Source of the DNA: Eunapius fragilis
Taxonomy: Eukaryota; Porifera; Demospongiae; Spongillida; Spongillidae
Length of the DNA stretch: 64,000 nt
Assembly: GCA_963681505.1 (NCBI GenBank)
Contig: OY811974.1
Location: forward strand, 10,906,461 to 10,970,460
Reading direction: 5' to 3'
Part shown: positions 56,360-64,000 of the stretch, piece after piece
Position numbering within the stretch: position 1 is the first letter of the stretch
Layout: each line of letters begins with the position of its first letter
The notes under the pieces: generated by a model
What the model was told of the DNA's origin: nothing
What the model saw: only the letters and a program-made list of their open reading frames with translations
Database searches by the model: none
Position numbers and translations under genes: made by a program

Positions 56360-58474
56360 ATGGCTTGCAGGCTGGAAGGATATCCACTTGTACTCTGTTC
56401 ACTGACCACTGTTGGCAACCAAAATGACGTCACCTTTGAGGACAATCACGCAGTGCTCGCTGGCCATGCCATCTATGCAACACCTATATATAATTGCCAT
56501 AATTCTGTACTTTCGTTAGCTGATAATACCTGGCATGTTTTCACCAAGTATGGTGAATTGAACAGCAGTGAATTTATACAAAGGACCAGTTTGGAAATTT
56601 ACCGCCAGAAGTTCAGAATTACCCCATCACCTGGAGACACTATTCGTTCACAAATTGTTTCATTCCCAACTTATGTTCTAATCTGCAGCATTGAAAATCA
56701 AGCCCCACACAATCACAGCATTCTAACCTACCCTGGTGGCGTTGTGCAAGTGAACCTTTCCTCAGTTGATTATGCCAATGTCTTCACTCCAAGTACAGTT
56801 TATGCACAAATTTCAACAGGCACATCATCTACCATATCTCAAACCATTAGGCTTGGAGACCAGCAAAATGTTCAATGGATAGGAGTAGAATGCAGCACAG
56901 TGGAGTATCAGATCTATGAACCAGAGAACACATCTCTAAACCTACTTTTGTCTAACTACCCTGGGAATACTCCTACTGTTATCCAGGTGTCTCTTCAGAG
57001 TTGTGTAACTGGATACACCTTGGCATCAGACAAGTGCATCTGTTCAGAATTCCTTACAGCACTAGGCTTTGTCTGTGATACAGCTCATGGTACTGTCACC
57101 AGGGAAGGAAATAGTTGGTTAGGTGCTTATCGTGATGGAAAGGAACCTGTTCCAGCACTTGCATCCACCTGTCCTTTGAATTACTGCAAAATTACAAGCT
57201 CAGTGTCTCTAATACGGCCTGAGGACTTGTGCAATGGAGGACGCACTGGCACACTCTGTGGTCGCTGCTCTGATGGACAAAGTGTGGTCTTTGGTTCATC
57301 AAGGTGCCAGGTGTGCACTAATCAATGGCTCATTACCATTTTGATGTGTGCAGTGCTTGGTGCTTCATTGGTGGCTGTTCTGTTCATCCTCAACATCACT
57401 GTAACACAGGGGACTCTTTATGGACTCATCTTTTATGCAAACATCATTCAAGTCAATGCCAGCATTTTCTTCAACCAGTCAGTTTTGAGTCCCCATCAAG
57501 TCATGATATCCCTCATCAACCTTGATCTTGGATTTCCTCTGTGTTTCTATCATGGTATGGATGACATTGCCAAAGACAGGCTTCAATTTGTGTTCCCCAC
57601 CTACCTCCTCACCCTCACTATCATCATCATTTTTGTATGTCATTACTGTCTGCGTCATTCCACTCACCATAACCGTTGGTTTAACAAACCAAACTACATA
57701 GTAGGCCAAAGAGCAGTAGGTGTTCTGTCTACCCTCATCTATCTGTCCTATTCCAAAGTGTTGAGAACAGTCATTGATATTTTTACCTTTTCAACACTTC
57801 GCTTTCCTCGAGGGTCTGAACTGGTCTGGTTCTATGATGGAAACATCAAATACCTTCATGGGAGACACATCATATTATTTGTGATAGCCATGGTGATATG
57901 TATCGCATTCCTCCTCCCTTATACACTAGCTCTCACTTTTATCCCATTTATTGATCACTACAGTGAACAGAACCGGCTCTTCAACTATCTCCACAAGCAG
58001 ACCAATCGTATCAAGCCTATGAATGATGCTTATTATGCTCCTTACAAGGGGGAGTGGCGATTTTGGCTTGGGGCACGTCTTTGGCTTCTAGCCTTCATGT
58101 ATTCACTAAATCCATTCTACAGTTCTGATGACCCATCATTGCTTCTCTTTATCTATGTCATCATTGTGACTATATTCATGCTAGTACAGACTGAAATGAA
58201 ACCATTTGGGCATTCTATTCTTAAAAATGACAGACAGTACAGAAATAGAATAACTGTGAATAAATTTTACAACTGGTTAGACCTGTTTTACCTGCTCAAT
58301 TATGTATCACTGGCTCTGTCAATGACATACATTTTGCTCCGTGGATCACGTTCGACCCAGGCTAATTCACTGGATATTGCTGTAGGTGTCTTGGTGGGAA
58401 TGTATGGTGTGGTGCTGATGGCTATCATCTCATATCATGTCAATGCTGGGCACGAGAAAACAATAAGCGGGTGA
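56360..58474 (+). CDS. Large multi-pass membrane protein, sponge-type family, 704 codons
   Basis: The N-terminal ~300 residues are extracellular-like. They begin with VTFEDNHAVLAGHAIYATP, the last turn of what looks like a right-handed beta-helix, and continue to Cys-rich CICSEF and CNGGRTGTLCGRCSDGQSVV (~290-310). Then come about eight hydrophobic segments (starting WLITILMCAVLGASLVAVLF, ~318) separated by loops, ending near ISYHVNAGHEK. I know this arrangement (beta-helix ectodomain, G-R-T-G-T-L-C-G core, multi-TM) mainly from expanded families in sponges; no function is established, and an adhesion- or receptor-like surface role is a guess. The frame is open back to about 56275. No signal peptide is evident, so this is probably the last long exon of a larger gene, starting near the AG at 56369, or a 5'-truncated copy. 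Confidence 0.75.
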   Translation: MACRLEGYPLVLCSLTTVGNQNDVTFEDNHAVLAGHAIYATPIYNCHNSVLSLADNTWHVFTKYGELNSSEFIQRTSLEIYRQKFRITPSPGDTIRSQIVSFPTYVLICSIENQAPHNHSILTYPGGVVQVNLSSVDYANVFTPSTVYAQISTGTSSTISQTIRLGDQQNVQWIGVECSTVEYQIYEPENTSLNLLLSNYPGNTPTVIQVSLQSCVTGYTLASDKCICSEFLTALGFVCDTAHGTVTREGNSWLGAYRDGKEPVPALASTCPLNYCKITSSVSLIRPEDLCNGGRTGTLCGRCSDGQSVVFGSSRCQVCTNQWLITILMCAVLGASLVAVLFILNITVTQGTLYGLIFYANIIQVNASIFFNQSVLSPHQVMISLINLDLGFPLCFYHGMDDIAKDRLQFVFPTYLLTLTIIIIFVCHYCLRHSTHHNRWFNKPNYIVGQRAVGVLSTLIYLSYSKVLRTVIDIFTFSTLRFPRGSELVWFYDGNIKYLHGRHIILFVIAMVICIAFLLPYTLALTFIPFIDHYSEQNRLFNYLHKQTNRIKPMNDAYYAPYKGEWRFWLGARLWLLAFMYSLNPFYSSDDPSLLLFIYVIIVTIFMLVQTEMKPFGHSILKNDRQYRNRITVNKFYNWLDLFYLLNYVSLALSMTYILLRGSRSTQANSLDIAVGVLVGMYGVVLMAIISYHVNAGHEKTISG

Positions 58475-59270
58475 AAGCGAACAACGGAGAGATCCTTCAC
58501 TTCGTTGTATGCATGGCAATACTTACAGCAACTTTATTATATAGGGAATGTCCAGCAAAATCACCCCTATGATACTTTTATCAAATTTTACAGGGCAAGC
58601 AAAAGAAAAGTAACGTTAGCATTGAAATGTATGGCTATTTATAAATTCAGTACCTTATAACTTTATGATGGATATCCCAATTTTGGATGCGTAAGGACCA
58701 TTTGATAAAAACTCTTTGGAGTTCAAGGAAAATCCAAAAATTTGAAAACTTGAAAAACTATCCAGAAGGCTGGACACTGTGTCCCATATAGCAACAAGGG
58801 GATCCGCGACATGCTTAGGGGTACGCCGTGGACCATCTTTTTTGCCATGTGGCAAAGCCCGAGGTTGTGCTGGTTTAGCTTTTGGTCCCATTGATTATGC
58901 ATAAGTTATCGATAATTAATTGCTAAACCGGAAATAGCCGGTTGTTCTAAAACGAACAACCTCAACCGACCGGTTATTTATTTAAACGATCACCTTAACC
59001 GACCGGTTTGTTTAACTTTAATAACCTCTTACAACCTAAACTAACAGGTTTCTAGCCTTAAACACTGGCTAGAACGTGATACGTTTTTATAACAAAATGC
59101 GCTAGGTCCCTTTTCGCTAACTCTACCCCATGCATAATAGAATGCTCTCTGTTTGAATCACATCGTTTCTCTATTTGCCACATCTTATTTCTGTCCCTTA
59201 GGTCCGGTCCGCATGGTACTAAACAAAGAGTATTACCCCTAGGATTGAAAACTTAAATTAATATCCTTCT
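58475..59270. other. 3' flank of the membrane-protein gene
   Basis: No gene recognised. 58920-59060 repeats AACCGACCGGTT-type palindromes (ACCGGT near 58930, 58970, 59005). Confidence 0.4.
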
Positions 59271-59274
59271 GCAG

Positions 59275-59870
59275 GAAGTCCAAAACCAATATACATAGAA
59301 GAGTCCTGTCCTATTGATTTGTCCTGTTCTTAACTTTTACTCTGTCCGTTGCGAAAATATAGCTGTGCAAAGTACGTACACATTTTCCCGCAAGATTCGC
59401 GCCACTGAATCATTTACGCACCCTCCTCCCATATACATTTGATGGGACCTGAATCAAGCGGGAAAATGTGCACGTACTTTGCACAGCTATATATCTTCTC
59501 AAAGGATAGAACGTAAAACGTAACGAACAGGTCCAAATCAATAGCGACAGGACTCTTCTATGTATACGCCAATTTGCAGCATTGTGTATGTGTTTATTAA
59601 ATCGTTATGACCTTATAAAGCGTTCATTTTTTTTCTATACAGGAAAACCAAAGTCACCAGAGTCACCACCAAAGAAACGGCTGAAGACAAACAAACCGAC
59701 CAATGGCAAATTTTCGCTCCAATGACCAATTTAGTTTTTCAATAATGCTATGCATACAATGTGCTGTGGTATTAGGCTTGCTTGTAGTTTATGGTCAGAT
59801 TCTGTAGCTGATAAAAACTGACAGGACTCTTCGACAATGAAGTATTAAACAACACTGTTACAGTAGTGCT
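59275..59870. mobile_element. Dispersed repeat copy B with terminal hairpin
   Basis: 59295-59400 and 59460-59565 are inverted copies (GTCCTGTC...TGTGCAAAGTACGT versus ACGTACTTTGCACA...GACAGGAC), forming a 270-bp hairpin. 59580-59870 matches 27729-28075, including the Lys-rich segment. The hairpin arm is also related to the foldback termini. Confidence 0.78.
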
Positions 59871-60040
59871 CGATCGCGAGCAGCAGAAAGTAAAGTAATC
59901 TAATTGCAGCCACCCACGATAGATAGAGTTGCTCTGTAGTTTGTAAGTAAATGCTTATATATATAATTATAATTAAACCATTTTTATTATAAATTGATAC
60001 ATACAATATACAAGATAAACCTTAATTAAGACACTAGGAG

Positions 60041-60785
60041 TCAATAAACTGTGGAAGACCTAGCTAATATGGCCTTTACATTGGCTCTCACCAGGACGAT
60101 GCTGAGCCTACCATACAGAGCCGACACAGACGAAGACTTGGAACGAGCCGTGCGAGTGGCGATACGTGCAGCAAATCTGTCGAGACACTTAATGGCTTCG
60201 TCTCCCCAACACCCGTATGTCTCCACGGCTAAAGGGATGCAGACCCAGCCCAAACGGTTGCATTTTGCATCGTTGGAGGTATGCTTGTTCAGCAGCCGAC
60301 GCAGTGGATTCAGCCGTCACACTCGCTTCATTTAAAGTAGTGGGATTTAGCGGTGATGTGACGGTGAAATCCAATGCTGCCGATTTGCCAAACTCCCAGT
60401 TCTGGACCAGGATGTCTGCTGGGCGAGTCTGTCTACCCTCTTCGTCTAGGCTACTACCTGCTTCAAGTTGTCCCCCGATACATGCCAGCTTGCAAGATTC
60501 CCAAAATGTGTCGCGCAGAGCATTGTGCCTTACAATTAGATCACCACCACTTTTACACGTGAGAGCGTGATGACCCAGGGGATCAAGGGCATGTGAAGGA
60601 CAAAGGGAACAACGGGCGTTTTGAGAGGTGTCCATTCCAAGCCACCATTTAAGAGCCACCTGGAATTCGGGCGGCTCCAAGTGTAAGTTGAGCTGGGGTG
60701 TGGGCATGACTGAGAGCCAAGCTGAAGCATGGGAGGATGACAGAGAGGAGACATGCACGCTGTGTCGGTGAAGTAGCCAGGTCAA
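60041..60785 (-). pseudogene. REL-endonuclease (R2-like) retrotransposon fragment, frameshifted
   Basis: Reading 60785 downward gives ASAWLSVMPTPQLNLHLEPP, FQVALKWWLG, CSLCPSHALDPLGHHALTC, SGGDLIVRHNALRDTF, RPADILVQNW and ALDFTVTSPLN. This is the zinc knuckle plus PD-(D/E)xK-like restriction-type endonuclease order of R2-group elements. Near 60240 the frame shifts to a second frame reading LGWVCIPLAVETYGCWGDEA and onward to 60041, matching the same block in the 13.6-kb fragment. It is more complete than the 13.6-kb copy but still broken, and no reverse transcriptase was found. Confidence 0.72.
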
Positions 60786-61065
60786 ACAACATCCTCAGCT
60801 GCTGGTCCTCAATCTTGGATGACAAGATTCTCTGGCGTGGTGGGGCCTCAAGGATGTCCTGGACACTTGCAGCATCGGAGTCCCCAATGATATGGTTGAG
60901 GTCATCGATGGACTGCTCCAAATGGTGGTTCGCTACAATAAGGGCGATTCCTGACTGACAAATGGACGCGATGTAGCAAGCATTTGAATGGTGGTAAAGG
61001 CTTCGAAGTCCCAGGCCTCCTCTACTAGGGCAAATAGTATACTGGTGTAAAAGGCAAGGAAACAA
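60786..61065 (-). pseudogene. RT-to-endonuclease linker of the same retrotransposon
   Basis: The overlapping upstream frame reads PSRGGLGLRSLYHHSNACYI and continues into a leucine-rich helical segment. This matches the post-RT thumb region (GGLGLR...A..AS) of non-LTR retrotransposons. The fragment is cut off at about 61030 by insertion of a hairpin MITE. Confidence 0.6.
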
Positions 61066-61268
61066 GTTTTATCAGAAGGGAAAATGTAATAGTCCTATAT
61101 TTAGCACAGAAACAGCATATGCCTTAGTCGAAGTGTGCTAAAATTAGGACTATTACATTTTCCCTTCTGATAAAACTTGTTTCCTTGCTTTTCACACCAG
61201 TATACTATTTGCCTGCAAAACCTATATCCCACCAACTTTCTCAGAGAGAATGTTTTTATTTACTTGTA
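61031..61268. mobile_element. Hairpin MITE inserted in the retrotransposon fragment
   Basis: 61031-61212 is a strong palindrome starting CAAATAGTATACTGGTGT and ending in its mirror. 61213-61268 continues with the usual right-end block (CTATATCCCACCAACTTTC, TTTATTTACTTGTA), whose left mirror is missing. Confidence 0.85.
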
Positions 61269-61389
61269 TATATATGATTCTACCGCAACGAAAACGTACC
61301 GAAGTAACATGATAACAGTGGCGGGTCCATGATTTCAACAAGCTAGGGGCACGGTAAACCTATTTGGCGAGGGTGTGTGGAGAGGTCTG

Positions 61390-61495
61390 GTAGTCTCGTA
61401 CCCAGCCCCATGTACGTCACAGCTGCGGATGGATGTGCGTTAGATGTAATACACCCGCAGATGTGAAGTACTTGGGTCTGGGTACGAGACTTGAG
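61390..61495. repeat. Small inverted repeat (CTCGTACCCAG)
   Basis: TAGTCTCGTACCCAGCCC near 61391 is mirrored by GGGTCTGGGTACGAGACTT near 61474-61492. The same CTCGTACCCAGTC block occurs in the 16.6-, 20.2- and 37.1-kb elements. It is probably a ~100-bp MITE relic. Confidence 0.65.
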
Positions 61496-61906
61496 GTCTG
61501 TAGGATCAGAGATCGCTGTTATCTCTTGAGTGATACTATGTAAGCTCAGGCGTGATGATGTAATTCTGTGGTTAAACACCTATAGGTATATCCATCGCTG
61601 AGGTTTCGCCTCAAACCTTTTTATTTTTTTTATCTACGTATCAATGCTATGAAAGTTAGAATTATTAAGAACCACTAGAACACACAATACAAAAAAACTC
61701 ACAGGTGAGTGATCATGTTCAAAAGACACTGACAGCAGTCTAACAATTCGACCTACGAGTAGGGTGTGTAACCTTTTTTATAAATCAAAATCGATTATTT
61801 CGACTATGAATAAAGTCAAATCGATTTTTCAGGTTTACAGCAACTTTCATATCGGTTATGAGAAACGATTTTGGCGATAAATGCACTATTAATTTGCCAA
61901 CGATTA

Positions 61907-62100
61907 CGGCATCGATGCTGTTCTCCACGAGTCCCTGAACACACTGGTTGATGCTACTTAGAGCCACACCGGAGCGAAGACGATCCACGAGCCATAGCAC
62001 TTGTTACCAAGTGCCTCAACGACATGAGCGTGCGCACACATGCTGCAAGGCGCGAACGGGTTAATTAGTTATAATTCGCACGAATGTACCCAGCCCATTA
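61907..62100 (-). pseudogene. Duplicate of MLH3 exon 1 and 5' flank
   Basis: The plus-strand block from GGCATCGATGCTGTTCTCCA matches MLH3 13403-13595 with about 15% changes and small indels. On minus it still reads [20 protein letters not shown], then NSIDA, after which similarity ends. The match includes non-coding 5' flank (AACGGGTTAATT...CAGCCCATT), so this is a genomic duplication and not a processed copy. It keeps the parent's orientation but lacks the start ATG context and all other exons. Confidence 0.85.
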
Positions 62101-62227
62101 CACGATCTAAGAAAAAAAATTTTTAAAGACATGAGATACAACAAACCAGGAATGTACATACACGTAATGTGAGCAGGCAACATCAGACATACCAACAAAA
62201 AAAAAAAAAAACACGCGCACCAACACA

Positions 62228-62345
62228 AAACTTTAGCAGTTCACTTCCAAGTAGCTTCTGTCCACACACATGGAGCAGTACTTGTAAAATAGCTCCTCTG
62301 CCTTGGACAACACAACCCTCAGATCCAGGTGCATTGAAAGACTAA
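62228..62345 (-). CDS. Possible terminal exon of an unidentified gene
   Basis: After an acceptor-like TAATTAG (minus strand, 62346), the frame reads LSMHLDLRVVLSKAEELFYK, then YCSMCVDRSYLEVNC and a stop. The codon content looks protein-like, but I cannot name the family. Upstream exons would lie at higher coordinates. Confidence 0.3.
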
Positions 62346-62829
62346 TTAAGTAATTAAGAGGCATCCAAATGTAAAATCACACAACCTGATTTAAACATGA
62401 AATCGTAACCATGTAATTCAAAGGTTTCCAATGCAGAATTGTTTTTATCTAATCTATGTAAATTTGTTCACATGTAAGTAAATGCAGACAGGAATTTTCT
62501 ATGTATGCACCAATTTGAAGTTATTTGAACACTTGAACAGAAAGATATGTATTGGGTAAAACTTAAGGGTTAAAAGAATTAATTCTACCATACAGCTGGA
62601 AAGTAACATAAAAGTGTTGGAAATAAAAAAATATTTCTGATTAAACAATAATAATATGTTATTCTGGTTATGCAAGCACAGTAGAATGATCATGAATGAT
62701 TATGGAGGTTGGGTTTTGACCTATTGGTGTAGGAATTGCTGGTGTGATTGGTGTCTGTAGGAGTCTGTCATCAGTTGGGTGATGTTGTCATCTACATGGT
62801 ATAGTATGGTATGGTGTGTTTTATTGATT

Positions 62830-62902
62830 CTACCTCAGTGTGATTTGAACCACTGACCTTGGGGTTGCGATAACACCGGTGTAGCCACAACGCCAATCGG
62901 AC
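62830..62902 (-). repeat. tRNA-like SINE head
   Basis: On the minus strand, an A-box-like TGGCGTTGTGG (62895-62885) and a B-box-like GGTTCAAATCA (62851-62841) are 44 nt apart, exactly as in tRNA genes. The acceptor and T stems do not pair properly, so a functional tRNA is unlikely. The GGTATAG/GGTATGG repeats beside it could be a SINE tail. Confidence 0.6.
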
Positions 62903-63510
62903 CACCCCCTACCCCCTCCCATTAAGGGATAAAGCCATGCTTTATGGGATATCACATGCCATAAAAAGGAGTGCAAAATTATCTCCTAGTTCGATCGGCC
63001 ATCAATGAATGGAGGGTACGTTAATCTTTTAATTTTAACCCCCCTTCCAATATAAGTCTCCAGGTGCCTTAAAATAGCCTTGTGTTCACATCGTTGGCTT
63101 AATAAAATAACCATGGTTCGAACTTTTATCTCATAATACACACATGCAATGGAAATCACAAATCAGTGGAAATTGACAGGCAAAATGCTAACACAGACCA
63201 ACAGCTCCATTCATTAAACGATCAGTGCTGCAATGTCATGCAGATCTTAATTATTATTAAGGCTCTGTTTAGCAGTTGCACTTTATGGACTGACGCTGGT
63301 GGCTCATCTATTACAAACAGGTACTTGTATTAAGTCGTAGGGAAGGAATATGATTCAGCAAGCATGCAGGATAAAGAGTCCCTGTCAGTAGGTTATAATG
63401 GTTTATCTATCAGCATGTACTCTAAAACTCAAGTCTGTAGACCTGATATGGACTAGGTTGTATACCAGTGGTTTTGCATTCATAACAGCTGAAGATTCCT
63501 TCTGACTTAC

Positions 63511-63650
63511 AAACAGGAAGGTGTAAAGAAGATGTAGCAAAGAACTATGATATTGTGGAAGACCAGCTTCCCATTCAGACGTGTGAACTCATCAATGCCG
63601 ATTGAACTGGAGTTACAGGTCACATTGGTCACTTGAATGGATACAAGAAC
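63511..63650 (-). CDS. Possible internal exon of an unidentified gene
   Basis: Minus-strand open segment between GTCAG (acceptor) and a perfect GTAAGT donor. It reads VLVSIQVTNVTCNSSSIGID, then EFTRLNGKLVFHNIIVLCY and onward (46 codons plus 2 bases). No family recognised. It may belong with the terminal-exon candidate at 62228-62345, but connecting exons were not found. Confidence 0.3.
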
Positions 63651-63678
63651 CTGACATTGATACGATAGAATCGTGGGG

Positions 63679-63819
63679 TTCATAGCGTTATGCGTAGTCT
63701 TTACTAGCGCAGACTTTTATTGTCGGCGCTATATGATCTTGATTCCAACAAGTAACTCCGTTGAATTCTTTAGAATCAAGAATTCATAGCGCCGACAATA
63801 AAAGTCTGCGCTATGAACG
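63679..63819. mobile_element. Small hairpin element (27-bp perfect arms)
   Basis: 63706-63732 (AGCGCAGACTTTTATTGTCG onward) is exactly inverted at 63786-63812. Outside these arms GTTCATAGCG and CGCTATGAAC also mirror each other. It is a probable MITE with an AT-rich loop. Confidence 0.8.
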
Positions 63820-64000
63820 TTGCTGATCATATTGATGCAAACATGCTTGCAGCCGGTCTTTTTGTTCCACAAACAAAGCCTCGCATTCAAATCACACAAA
63901 GAAGATGGATAGGGTTAAAGTGTTACCTGCACGGTGCTTGATCGACTAAATTAGCGTTTACATCCGCACGCATGCACGCTCACTTGATGGCTGGCTCATT

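Noticed and set aside
62830..62902. Functional tRNA gene
   Set aside because: A and B boxes are well spaced, but the acceptor stem does not pair and the T stem is degenerate. It fits a SINE head or tRNA pseudogene.

Overview
This window is animal (metazoan) genomic DNA: split genes with GT-AG introns, TATA boxes, AATAAA signals, many microsatellites, and dense mobile elements. It shows no bacterial features. A demosponge is the most likely source. The 704-codon multi-membrane protein near 57 kb, with its Gly-Arg-Thr-Gly-Thr-Leu-Cys-Gly core, looks like a family I know mainly from sponge genomes, and the gene-dense, repeat-rich layout fits. That assignment is inference.

Layout. (1) 0.9-13.5 kb, minus strand: a complete-looking MLH3 DNA mismatch-repair/meiotic endonuclease gene. 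I reconstructed 12 exons whose splice phases all agree. Its introns hold a Gypsy integrase fragment, a 34-bp minisatellite and a 23-bp-stem hairpin. Its coding sequence contains in-frame minisatellites and a duplicated splice donor. (2) 13.6-14.3 kb: a broken C-terminal piece of a retrotransposon with an R2-like (REL) endonuclease. (3) 15.7-21.9 kb, plus strand: a secreted DNase I-family nuclease gene with all catalytic residues visible. Its 5-kb second intron is filled by inverted-repeat elements. (4) 22-28 kb: nested DNA transposons and hAT/ZMYM-like transposase remains. (5) 28-34.7 kb: repeats, including a ~0.9-kb (CATA)n tract, and a few coding-like islands, one resembling a DOCK DHR-1 domain. 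(6) 34.8-35.9 kb, plus: a small three-exon secreted protein with three internal WGExFxI repeats (beta-trefoil-like). (7) 38.8-46.9 kb: an 8-kb Foldback-like inverted repeat whose arms are built from ~1.6-kb tandem units. (8) 48.8-53.7 kb: an apparently intact P-element-type DNA transposon with perfect 32-bp terminal inverted repeats. It carries a multi-exon transposase and a convergent second gene. (9) 56.3-58.5 kb: the sponge-type membrane protein. (10) 59-64 kb: more repeats, a second REL-endonuclease fragment, a ~190-bp duplicate of the MLH3 5' end, a tRNA-like SINE segment and possible exons of a further minus-strand gene.

The host genes (MLH3, DNase I-like, trefoil-like secreted protein, membrane protein) do not form an obvious pathway. 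The best candidate for a little-described system is the two-gene P-type transposon: transposase plus convergent accessory protein in one 4.85-kb element. Next are the tandem-unit foldback element and a hairpin MITE family found at several loci here. No database search was possible. Family names rest on motifs I could read, and exon joins rest on splice consensus plus reading phase.
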